DNA of 61,735 bases. Source: Candidatus Nanoarchaeia archaeon (GTDB taxonomy: Archaea; Nanoarchaeota; Nanoarchaeia; SCGC-AAA011-G17; JAFCDX01). The DNA lies in contig JAQUND010000006.1 of assembly GCA_028717785.1 (NCBI GenBank), forward strand, positions 29,530 through 91,264, given 5' to 3'. This document shows, piece after piece, positions 14,925 through 25,600 of the stretch (position 1 is the first letter of the stretch; the number at the start of each line of letters is the position of its first letter). The notes beneath the pieces are model-generated. The model was given only the letters and a program-made list of their open reading frames with translations. It did no database searches and was not told the DNA's origin. The position numbers were made by a program, and so were the translations under genes.

Positions 14925-15752
14925 TTAAAATAATTCTTGCAATGTTTTTAAAGACTTCCACCACGACTTGTTGTCTTTATACCATTCAATAGTGTCAACT
15001 AAACCATCTCTTATATTTATAACAGGTTTCCAACCATATTGTTTATTAAGTTTATCGTTGTTATGACATAAACTTATTTTGTTATCATTATAATTATTTT
15101 CTTGAATATTTTCTATAAAACCAAGATAATTAGCAATAGATAAAGTTATATCATTATCAAAAACATCAGTTCCTTCTAAAAAATATGTTTCACCTACGGT
15201 CCCATAATGCATTAAAGTCTCTAAACCCCTACAATAATCTATTACATTTGATAATTTATGTCGACAAAAATTTTGTCGATATATTAAATTTCCCTCTAAA
15301 GCATTTATAATCATAGAAGGTATAAACTGATCTGGGTGTTGAAAACATCCGTAAATACCAGAATATCGATAAGAAACAACAGGAATTTTTAAAAATTGTT
15401 GAATTGCACTTGAATTATTATAAGCAGAACAAGATATTGCTTGTAAATATTTCTTTGTTTTATATTTTTGTATTATCTCTAATAAAATTTTTTCTTCTTT
15501 AGTATTATTTTCAGATATAAAATTAATTATAAAATCAAATCCATACCAAAATTTAAAAAAACTCAAAACATCAGAATATTTATCATTATCTATCCGATAA
15601 AAATAAAATTTCTTATAATCTTGTAAAAACTGCGTATAATATTTTTTCTCGATTTTATCTATACAAATTATATTGTAATCTGTATATTTGTCTAACAGAT
15701 GCTGAATAAAATTAAAACTAATAAACTCTAACCCAACAACAAGAACATCCAT
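14925..15752 (-). CDS. Degenerate sugar-nucleotide epimerase/dehydratase-like protein (RmlB family relic)
   Basis: 275 residues. The C-terminal half follows dTDP-glucose 4,6-dehydratase (RmlB) closely: SYRYSGIYGCFQHPDQFIPS, IINALEGN, NVIDYCRGLETL, GTVGETYFLEG, then YGWKP, GLVDTIEWYKDNKSWW. The N-terminal half starts with a Rossmann-like strand, but the glycine signature is GLEFISFNF rather than GxxGxxG, and the region that should hold the catalytic Thr-Asp-Glu and Tyr-x-x-x-Lys is shortened to QAISCSAYNNSSAIQQF. The catalytic residues are therefore missing. It is the last gene before the terminator and overlaps the upstream structural gene as TAATG. Inferred: a pseudoenzyme, perhaps reused for sugar binding or as a virion component. 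An unusual active enzyme is less likely. Confidence 0.65.
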   Translation of the reverse strand: MDVLVVGLEFISFNFIQHLLDKYTDYNIICIDKIEKKYYTQFLQDYKKFYFYRIDNDKYSDVLSFFKFWYGFDFIINFISENNTKEEKILLEIIQKYKTKKYLQAISCSAYNNSSAIQQFLKIPVVSYRYSGIYGCFQHPDQFIPSMIINALEGNLIYRQNFCRHKLSNVIDYCRGLETLMHYGTVGETYFLEGTDVFDNDITLSIANYLGFIENIQENNYNDNKISLCHNNDKLNKQYGWKPVINIRDGLVDTIEWYKDNKSWWKSLKTLQELF

Positions 15753-18673
15753 TATTTTACCAAAACTCTTTCATATAAATGAAATATATCTACAAAAACA
15801 TTTCCTTCGCCTCTTACGTGTATACCTTTATTACCAATTTGTAACATAAGATATAATTGTCCAGTTACTTTATTTTTTACTAATAAAACAATTATGAACT
15901 CTGCATAAGTAGAATCAATTACAGGTTCTTCAAAAATAACTTCATAAACAGGTAAACCTAAAAATCCCCTTTGAGCAATTTCAGGCATTGAAGGAACAAT
16001 ATAATCTTCAGATACCAATGAACCACCAGTTCTATACCCGTAAATATCATAAGAAGCTGACATCCAGATATCAGAATCGAATCTTTTCTGTCCTGAACTT
16101 AAGATTTCTATTACTTGTCCGTCTCTCAAATAATCATTAAAACTTCCAGGTAATTTAGATGATAAGGGTGTATAAGAGATATTAGAAGTACCATCTGTTC
16201 CATAACTAATTGTTCCTCCACCAGTACCATTATTAAAAAATATTCCCTTCTCTCTTCTATGTATTAAAGATATTTCTTGACCTCCAACTGAACTACCTTG
16301 ATAAGGAGTATAAGAATATATCAATCTTAATTCAGCGCCTTTATGAGGTGCTCCAAAATAATCGCAATCAATCCAAAGTTGTTGTCTATCTGCCATAGTT
16401 GTAATCAAACCTGCATTATTTGAATCAGTACAATCTATTATCAAACCATTTAAATCATAACCGTAACCAGAATCTTGTCTGACTCTAATTCTAGTTCCTG
16501 ACCACTTAAACTGGTCATAAGTAGCACCCGAAGGAATAGTCCAAAGAACTCCTGAATTTGTATAAAGAGACACTCTAGAACCTATAGATTCACCTGTAAC
16601 TACAACATGTTCAAATACTGGATTATAAGTTCCAATTAATTCTACTTCTGAACCTGGTCCAGAAGGTATATATTGTAAAGATGTAATTATTGCTATGAAA
16701 TAATCTTCACTTAATAGAATTTTATTATTTATAATATCTATAGATGAAACAGTTTGCACAGTCTCTTGACGCATAGCTATTTCTGTTCCTCCTGTTGCAG
16801 AAGTATATACTCCCCTTAAATGCTGTAAAGGATATGGTACATAAATAGTTTTAGCTACATGGTCAAGAGTTTCTACTTCTAACGTTCTTGTAGGTCCATT
16901 TTTAATAGAAGTAGTTTGTATCATAGGAGTTATTTCTATTTGTTTTCTTTGAAAAGTGCTTTTTGATTCTACATAAGTATTATTATTATCTTTGTTTTGA
17001 TATGTGTGTCCAAAAATGTCTTGAAATCTATTTGATTTTGACTTAATTATATTTCCTCTAATTACATTACCATTTAGAAATGAATCGTAATTCGTATAAG
17101 TTACTTTTAATAATTCATCAGACACGTGTGATATTCCTTGACCAGCAGGTAAATTAATATCATAATAAACCCAAATATCATAACTCCCAAAAACAGTAAT
17201 ACTAGAATTAAATGTAAAAATAGCTTGATTCGTGTCTAAATTAGTCCAATTACCACAAGAACTTAAATTACTTATTGTCTTATCTTCAGCGTAAATACGA
17301 GGCGTAGAAAGTATAATAGAACTTACAGGTAATTTAGACGTAACTTTTACAACAATCGTATCTCCACTTGCCCATGGACCAGAACCAGTTCCTCTATAAA
17401 CATCAAGAGTGTCATCTACTGTCGTTATTTTCACTTCAGCGAAAATATCGTTCTGATTTGAAGAAGCATCAGACCAGATTCTTCTTTTTCCATTTGTTCC
17501 CATATTATCTAAAAAATCAGTATATCCTAAAACATCAGTGTCAGAAATAGAATCATAAGTTATCTTCTGTGCAATATTTGATCTTAACTGACCTCTAAAT
17601 AATTTGTCTAAATTAAATTCTAAAATTTTACTAAAATCAAATCCTGATAATGATATTTTATTTCTTAGATCAACAATATCTGAAGAATAAATTGCATCAT
17701 TGAATTTTTCATCTGGTCTATCAGACACAAGATCAGACATTACAGCAGAATTTCCTGTTTGATTGTATAATGCAGTTAATAAATCACTCCCTGTGTCATT
17801 ATAAACAGTTGTACTTCTTCTATATATCTTAAACATAGGAATAGCATAAGAATATCCATCTACAGATTGCAAAGCAACTTGAGAGGCTTCATTACCGCTT
17901 CCTGCTCTCCATAAACCAGGATCGCCAAGTTCTTCAGCCATGTTAACAAAATTATAATTTATTGTTTGGGGTGTTGTTCCTCCACCCTGACCACGAACAG
18001 ATGCGTCCTCAAAACCAGAAGAATCTGTATTTGTAAAAACAACACCAGAAACTACACGTATTCTATATTGGATTTGGACTCTTTCAGAAATTTCTTCATT
18101 AAAAACAGGATCAATTACGTCATCAACAATATTAGTTCCACCAAACTGAACATTACCAAATTTCCAAATATAATCACTTGATGGCTTATTTTGAGCAATT
18201 GGTAAGTTTTCTGTATCTCTAGATCTCAATTGTGCTCTCCACACTTCTAAAAACACAAAATCAAATCTTTCTATAGCTCCTGATGGTTGTAATTCTATTA
18301 AATTTAAAGATGAATCTGTATAGTTTGAACCTCCTATTAGAACAGGCCAGCCATTAACTATAGCATTTGGGATTACAGCTTCATTTTCATTTTCTTGTGA
18401 ATAATATTCAATCGTATTCTGAATATTAGAACATAATTCATTTCTATTTTTCCCTAAATTTAACCAACCGCTATATGTAGTAGAAAAAATAGAATTTCTT
18501 GTTATTTCTGTAGCCATATCATTGATAAGATTCCATTCAGAATCCAATGCCGGCTTTCCCGTTCTCCAGATTACATTAGAAAAATTTCTATAGTTAGCTT
18601 GTAAAGTTCTACTTACAATTTCATCAGATGGTGTTAATTTAAATACACCATAGTTGTTTGTACCTTCATTCAT
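15752..18673 (-). CDS. Large virion structural protein, probably tail or baseplate
   Basis: 973 residues. The N-terminus (YRTGKPALDSEWNLI-like motif, here WRTGKPALDSEWNLIND) and the later ERFDFVFLEVWRAQLR resemble segments seen in tail-fibre-attachment or baseplate proteins of other large phages, but I cannot name the family. The rest is Ser/Thr/Gly-rich beta structure with repeated YYDINLP- and VYVPYPL-type strands, without catalytic motifs, signal peptide or membrane segment. It overlaps the 75-residue gene upstream (ATGA) and the epimerase-like gene downstream (TAATG). Position at the end of the baseplate cluster suggests an outer baseplate or fibre-linking role; that is inference. Confidence 0.6.
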   Translation of the reverse strand: MNEGTNNYGVFKLTPSDEIVSRTLQANYRNFSNVIWRTGKPALDSEWNLINDMATEITRNSIFSTTYSGWLNLGKNRNELCSNIQNTIEYYSQENENEAVIPNAIVNGWPVLIGGSNYTDSSLNLIELQPSGAIERFDFVFLEVWRAQLRSRDTENLPIAQNKPSSDYIWKFGNVQFGGTNIVDDVIDPVFNEEISERVQIQYRIRVVSGVVFTNTDSSGFEDASVRGQGGGTTPQTINYNFVNMAEELGDPGLWRAGSGNEASQVALQSVDGYSYAIPMFKIYRRSTTVYNDTGSDLLTALYNQTGNSAVMSDLVSDRPDEKFNDAIYSSDIVDLRNKISLSGFDFSKILEFNLDKLFRGQLRSNIAQKITYDSISDTDVLGYTDFLDNMGTNGKRRIWSDASSNQNDIFAEVKITTVDDTLDVYRGTGSGPWASGDTIVVKVTSKLPVSSIILSTPRIYAEDKTISNLSSCGNWTNLDTNQAIFTFNSSITVFGSYDIWVYYDINLPAGQGISHVSDELLKVTYTNYDSFLNGNVIRGNIIKSKSNRFQDIFGHTYQNKDNNNTYVESKSTFQRKQIEITPMIQTTSIKNGPTRTLEVETLDHVAKTIYVPYPLQHLRGVYTSATGGTEIAMRQETVQTVSSIDIINNKILLSEDYFIAIITSLQYIPSGPGSEVELIGTYNPVFEHVVVTGESIGSRVSLYTNSGVLWTIPSGATYDQFKWSGTRIRVRQDSGYGYDLNGLIIDCTDSNNAGLITTMADRQQLWIDCDYFGAPHKGAELRLIYSYTPYQGSSVGGQEISLIHRREKGIFFNNGTGGGTISYGTDGTSNISYTPLSSKLPGSFNDYLRDGQVIEILSSGQKRFDSDIWMSASYDIYGYRTGGSLVSEDYIVPSMPEIAQRGFLGLPVYEVIFEEPVIDSTYAEFIIVLLVKNKVTGQLYLMLQIGNKGIHVRGEGNVFVDIFHLYERVLVK

Positions 18674-18897
18674 ATATTCTCCCAGACATTAAAACCAGTT
18701 GCATTTTTAATTCTCTGTATTGCATAAACATTTAAATCAAAAATCACTCTAGAAGTAACATTATGTTCTACTTTTACTTTCTCTTGTAATTCGTTAAAAA
18801 TTTTGTCTCTAATATCTGTTCTTTCTTTAATTTTAGAAGGCAATTGGTCCCAGTTAAAAGAAAGTGTCCCGTCAGAAAAGTATTGGATTAGTTGCAT
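18670..18897 (-). CDS. Small protein of unknown function in the tail cluster
   Basis: 75 residues, mainly helical (DIRDKIFNELQEKVKVEHNV), no recognised motif. Starts with MQLIQYFSDGTLSF. It is translationally joined to the 973-residue structural gene by an ATGA overlap, suggesting that the two products act together or are needed in fixed ratio. Could be a small baseplate component or a chaperone. Confidence 0.6.
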   Translation of the reverse strand: MQLIQYFSDGTLSFNWDQLPSKIKERTDIRDKIFNELQEKVKVEHNVTSRVIFDLNVYAIQRIKNATGFNVWENI

Positions 18898-18932
18898 TAT
18901 TCTTTTTTTTCAATAAAAATTTTAATAAAACT

Positions 18933-19490
18933 CTAAAATATAAGTCTATAAAGAATTGTTAATTGACTTATTGATGTTTTATTTAATACAGAAAAATGTT
19001 TTGCATTTACTCTAGTTCCACTATTAGGTAAAAGAGCATCATTTCCACCAAACAAACCCATTTCTACAAGAGGACCATTAGCTTCAGAATAATCAAACAT
19101 TGTAGTAAAATCTACCATATTAGTTCTAGATGTTGTAGGATTATATGTTGGGTCTATATATGTCTTATTAGAAAAATGTTTTCTTGCAAGTTCACTATAA
19201 AGTAATTCTAAATCAGGAGTTTCTTCAGGAGGGTTTTGAATATCCCATCCACCTGCACCTGTACCAACTGCTAAAGAAATTATTCCTGGTACATGGTCTG
19301 ATACCAAGCCAATAACACCAGTAAATGCCCATTCAGCTATAAGATCACTGCAAATATCAACTATTAAATTTATTATATGTTTATCTGGCTTTTCTAAAAC
19401 TTGTTCTCTTGTAAGATTTTCGCCTAACTTCATCCATGCTTCACCTTTACAACGATAATTTTTAAAACCACAACAAATTGTTGGTTCCAC
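18933..19490 (-). CDS. Tail-associated protein of unknown function
   Basis: 185 residues. GTG start at 19490, placed by an AGGAGGG site five bases upstream that lies in the end of the preceding 40-residue gene. The C-terminal half (GGWDIQNPPEETPDLELLYS, NMVDFTTMFDYSEANGPLVE, MGLFGGNDALLPNSGTRV, then FSVLNKTSISQLTILYRLIF) has the look of a family common in phage tail clusters. The closing L-T-I-L-x-R-L-x-F strand is typical, but I do not know a name or function. A cysteine pair near the N-terminus (CCGFKNYRCKGEAW) may be a small metal site. Neighbour context points to the baseplate or fibre attachment. Confidence 0.6.
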   Translation of the reverse strand: MEPTICCGFKNYRCKGEAWMKLGENLTREQVLEKPDKHIINLIVDICSDLIAEWAFTGVIGLVSDHVPGIISLAVGTGAGGWDIQNPPEETPDLELLYSELARKHFSNKTYIDPTYNPTTSRTNMVDFTTMFDYSEANGPLVEMGLFGGNDALLPNSGTRVNAKHFSVLNKTSISQLTILYRLIF

Positions 19491-19613
19491 TTAAACCCTC
19501 CTCTTTATAATTTCTTTGCCTGTTTTATCTCTTAAAATTAATATTGCATTATCATTTGATGCTTTTAATTTTTTATATTCGTCAGAAAGCACTGGTTTTT
19601 TTTCTTTATTCAT
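19491..19613 (-). CDS. 40-residue protein between the giant adhesin and the tail-associated protein
   Basis: ATG at 19613 overlaps the stop of the 2727-residue gene as ATGA, and the TAA at 19491 touches the GTG of the next gene. The protein starts MNKEKKPVLSDEYKKLKASN and ends KEIIKRRV; it is lysine-rich with no known motif. The perfect fit between two genes supports translation, if only as a coupling device that carries the next ribosome binding site. Function unknown. Confidence 0.55.
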   Translation of the reverse strand: MNKEKKPVLSDEYKKLKASNDNAILILRDKTGKEIIKRRV

Positions 19614-22600
19614 TCTAATCTCCTTGTCAAAAATTCAAAAAGTAAAAAGCAATTATTAGAACTTTTTTCACAAGAAATATTGAAATAATTTCCTGTCTTA
19701 ACTATGTCATAATAGCTATTATACTCACTTTGAGAAATAATTTCTATTATTTCTCCACTTGTAACATCAAAAACATGAAAATATTTACTACTTGCTACAA
19801 AAATATATTCATTGTTTATAGCAATATTCATAACTCCTGTGTCTTCTTCAAACATATCAAAAGTATCTAACAAAACAATTTCGCTTCCAGTAAACTGTAA
19901 TAACATTGTATACCCTGAATTTATTGGCAATGTTCCATTAAAACACCCTGCAACAATAAAATTCTCATTAAAAATTCTTAATTTATTTATACTTGTACCA
20001 TAAGATTTAGGATCTAATTGAGGAGTTCTATATATTTCGTTAAAAATAGAGCCATTAAATCTAAGAACAGAAATATAAGAAGAAAAAGAAACAAATATAT
20101 CTTCTCCAACACAATCTACACTATAAAAAAATTCGCCTGGAACATAAAATTTATCAATATACACTGTTGAACCTGTAGTAGAATTAAAACTAAATGCATA
20201 AAGACCTTCAGTTCCACATGCAGCATATAAATACCCATTAACATCAACACACATATCGTTTGTATTTTGACTTGATGGAAACACAGTCGAAGAAACTATA
20301 GAAAAAGAACCATTAAAAGTCAATGTTATTAAATTAGAATTTAATCCTATGTCTTTTGCATTAACTAATAAAAAGCCTTCTTTACAAATAATAGAATTTG
20401 TCATAGAAAAACCCAATGTCGACAAATTTGCTACTTCAATTAATTCTTCTGAAACTATATTATAAGCTCTAATTTCACTTGATCCTGTCCAAGATTTATA
20501 AATATATGTTTCGTCACTTGAAGAATATCCAGAATAAATACCTCCTATATTCAATGTATACAATTCTTCTAAGAAAATTAAAATAGCAGCATCATGTTTT
20601 CTCCACATACTATTTATAAATGATGACGCATTTAATCTATATCTTATATCATTTAAGAAAGTAATAGAGCCGTTTATATCTCCCAACATTAAAGGTTCTT
20701 TAAAATCAGCTATCACTTTCAAATCTTCTTCTGTACCAGGAAATTCTTGTCCAACATACGGGTTTCCTATATACATTAACCTATGGTGTAAAGTAATTAT
20801 AGGAGTGTCTTGATGTCTCCATAAATGGTTTAATATTGAAGTACCATTAAGTCTATATCTAGTATCATTCATATATGTAACACGCCCGTCAATACTTCCC
20901 AACATTAAAGGCTCTTTGAAATCAGATATTCTTTTAAACTCTTCAGGAAAATCTGGTATTATATCAGGATCATCTTCTATACTACCAGGGAAAGAATAAC
21001 CTACATAGGGATTAACATTAAAACTCATACTTATAGCAATAAAATCTTGTTCGCATATATGAGCATGTAATTCTACTTCTGGAGGTTGTATCCTACCTAT
21101 GATATTTTCAAAATAATTTGTTCTTTTTTCTATTATGAAACCTTCTTCATCAGAATCTATAATAAATTCATTGACATTACTAGACAAAATATTAAAATAA
21201 CTACTACCATGACAAAAAATACTACCAAAATCGTTTAAAATAAACGTAACTGCTCTATAAACAAAATACTTATTATATTTATATGTTACAAGTACTATAC
21301 TGCCATAAGGAGGAACAATACCTATAATAATATGTCCAGTTAAAGGATTAATTTCTGTTATTGTCACTCCCACGCCATTTACAGTCACAAACACATCAAC
21401 TATAGTTGCAACATGAGTTTCATCACGTAATAAAGGATAACGATAAGTATAAAAAAAGTTTTCAATACCAGAAAATTGATAAGAAACATCTTCAGTATAA
21501 GTATCAATTCTTATTAAACTACCTAAACAATTATGTCTAACATCTTCAACAATAAAATTATTAAAAGAATATTTATATCTATCACATATAGCTGTATCTG
21601 ATTGAGTTTCAGCAGCTTGAAAACCATCAAGTGCAATAAGGGGTACTCTATTCCCGAACTGATCTATTACGTCATTCCCAAACTCATCTTGTTCCCATTT
21701 TAATATACAACCAGCTTGAAAATCAAACTCTTCTGACCACACAAAACGTTGTATAAAATAAACATGTGCTGGTTTTACTAAATTAAAAATATTAGCAAGA
21801 TTATTGTTTAAAGCAATAAGATCTATACTCTTAAATTGATCGTTTATTACCAAATCCGCTGTAAAAACAAATTGATCAGATATATCTGAACCTTTTGAAA
21901 AAACAACTTCTATTATCTTTATTTCTGAACCTATATATAAAGCAACACCAGATTCTAAAGACGTTTTTAATGAACCTTTAAAAAGTATGCTAATAAGAGA
22001 TTGCAATAAAAGTCTATAATCATTATGAGAAAAATCAACAGAGGGTTTAACATCAAGCATATAACCTAATTTAGTATATAAAAATTGAGGCCTAAGTGTA
22101 GAATAACTTCTATCTTCATTTAAATGACCAATTTCTTCTAAATGTCTTGCAAGTTCTAAAGATATTGCTTTATGATGTCCATAAAAACTAGTAGATCTAG
22201 ACCTTGTATAATTGCTTGCAATATTATTTCTAATATCATTTATATATGTTAAAGCAACTCGATTAAGATAATTACGCTTTTTTATCGAAGGTGTCGCGTA
22301 AATATGAGGTATGAAAACATAAGAAAACAAGTCCATTATGTTTCCTGAATAATCAGAAGCTGCAATAGTAACTGAAACTATTGATTTATGTTCGAAACTA
22401 AAACTCGGACTAGCAAAAACTAAATATCCATTATTTCTTTCTATAAAAGAAAAATTTTGGTTTTCTTCTGGTGGATATAAATCTAAAATATTAGAATCAA
22501 GAATGTCAAGATCAGTTACGTTAAGTAATAATGTACTTTCTTTTTGTTCGAATCTAATATCTAAAATTGTTGCTGTATAATTAGGCAAACTATTTAAATA

Positions 22601-25600
22601 TTGTTCTATTTTTTTTATTGTATTATAATTTGAGTCATAAAAACTAATAGATATATCTTTTACAGAATCAATATAAGTAAAAAGATTTTTATTGCTTACT
22701 TGACATATAGCAGATGAAGCTATTCCAGTATACTGTATTTCTAAAATATTTCTATAATTAATTTTAAATTCTATATCATTAATTGTTATAATTACGCTTT
22801 TTATATCTACACCTGATTGTGCATCATCAATATAAGCAATAACGTTTGAATTAGTAGAAACATCTTGTACGTTTGGTGCAGGATATACTTCTCTAACCCA
22901 TGGAGGTGTTGTATCTGGTGAAACTAGATTAAATTCAATTACTGGTGTTATGTTTCCAGCAAAATCTTCTATATTTTTTATTCTTAAAACTTCTACATCT
23001 TGAAAATTCAATAAACCTGTAATAGGAGTAATTCTTATTAAATATTCTTCTGGCGTACCAGCATAACTAAAATATGTCTCATTTTTTGACGTAGAATAAA
23101 CAATACCATCTACATCAACAATAATAGAGTCAATATCAACACCCGAAAGAACATCACCCACTCTAAAAGAGATTTCTGTTGTACTATCAGTAATTATACA
23201 ACCTGTTGGTAAAAAATCAGAAACTTCTGGATATTCTAAGTCTAACTTTATATCTTGAGTTTTTATAGACTCTATATTCCCAGCTCTATCGACAGAAAAG
23301 TATTTTAACACATAATCTGCAGAAACATTAAACTCTATAAATGTTCCTGTTTGAGACGAAAAATCTGGATCTGTTCCATCAGTAGTATAATAAGTTTCAA
23401 GTAAACCAGATGATTCGTCATTAACAATGAAACTTACAATATGATTAGAAACATAATCGACTGAATGTACATTAGTGGTAGTTACAGGAGTTATAGAATC
23501 ATATTTTAATATTGCAACTCTTTCTATTTCTATATTTCCTGCAACATCAACACTATAATATGTTATGCTAACTATACCTTGTTTAGATAAAAGAAATGGC
23601 GATGTATATTCAATAAAAGGTCCATCATCAATCTTATAAAAAGTTTGTCCAAGCCCAGAAAAATTATCAACAACAGTAAAACCAATTGTTGGTTGCGACA
23701 CAAACCACCAATTATCACCATCGGGTGTAATAGGTACAGTATATATTGATGTTAAAGGCGGGTCAGCATCAACATTAATAGAAGTAGTGTCTATTTTTAC
23801 TGATTCTATGTTTCCAGCTACATCAACAGAAAAATATTGTAAATTATAAACACCTGATACATTAAAAATTATGTTTTCTCCATAAGGAGACAAAATTGTA
23901 GGAGTAGAACCATCAGTAGTATAATGTGTTTTGTCAATACCAGATCCAGAAACATTGTCTATTGCAATAAAATCTACAGTTACAGGTGCTTTTAACCATC
24001 CAGACTCTATAGGTAAATGTGTCGTTTCAGGCGCGATTTTATCTAATTTAAAACTTAATTCATATAGAAAACTTTGTTTTTTAGGAACACCAGTTCCTAA
24101 AACTGTATTATGATCAAAAACTCTTGCATAAATAGTATGTTCACCTTCTTCATGAAAAAATTGACTTGGAGAAGAAGGAAATGTTACTAAAAAATTCGCT
24201 CTATCATTTGACAAATCAACAAATTTAGAAATATCACCATAAATTGTTGTTGTTATATTTAATGTTGCAGTGTCTAACCCTAATTTTACATTATCAAGAC
24301 CAATATAATGAGTATAATCTACACATATTCTGTCTTTTATAGAATACAATGCTTTGTAATCATAAGAATCAACATAAAAAATAGTTACTTTATTAGTTAT
24401 AGAGTCATACCCATAATCAACACCTATAATTAAAGGTACAGAGTTTTTTGTAATTATCAAGGTTCCAGAAACAGGTTTATCGTCTAAATAATCGTAATTT
24501 CGTCCTCCGACGCCAGGTAAAATTTTTAATACTTGATTTACATTTATTGTTGATGGCAATGATATTGGACTATAAACCAATATCTCATTATAAAATCCAG
24601 GATTTCCTTTTAGTATCTCTACACATATCAATTGTTTATTAGAAATAGAAGTTTTAATATCTTCTACTGATTTAACAAAATAATTGCTTAATAAAAATCT
24701 ATAATAAATTGACGAATAAGAACTATAACCAATAGAATCTTGAACAGGATATAAAGGATTTGAAGAACTAAAACCTATTGTTTTTGCTATTGTTGTCAAA
24801 GAATTAGAACCAGTAGCCCATAAAATTTTAAAAACTCCACCTCCACCAGAAAGATCAGAATTTATTTCAAATCTTTGAGCTTCTGAAACATCATCGTCAA
24901 TTAAATTTACAATATAATTAGAATTTCCTGCTAAATTTAAAGCGTTTTCTATTTCTTGCGCTAACTGTACCCCTGTGTATAATCCTGGTAAAACTATTGC
25001 AGTTAATTCAACACTTGATGTTTCTTCAAAATCTATACAGTCGTTTATCCCAGCTTCAACTAAATAATTTGATATTTCGACAACATCTTCATTATATCTA
25101 TTTGTCTTATCTTCTGACCATAATGCAATATTAAGACTAAAATCATTTACATGCCAACCATTACTACCATCAGGTGGAGGCACTGTAGTTATCTCTAAAG
25201 CAGGTATGTGTTTGTCAATTATTATATCATATAAAGCTGTTTTTACAGGTTCTATATTACCAGCAGAATCTATAGAAAAATATTTAAGCGTATATGTGCC
25301 GGGTTCATTAAGATTAACAGATGTTCCTTGCGTTGAATCAACAGTGGGTTCTGACCCATCAATAGTATAAAAAGTATGTACTACGCTTGAAAAAACATCA
25401 ATAGGTAACAAATTTATTGTTATATCATAGTCTATCACATAAGGTTGAACAATAGGTTCAATTAAAGAATAATTAGTAGAATTTAAAGGTTGAGGATCAT
25501 GCGAATTATCAAAAGCATAAGAAAGATTTATAATATCATTAACAGAAAGAGGAACTCCAGAAAAACTATAGTCTACAGATAGTATATCGTTTTCGTTTAT

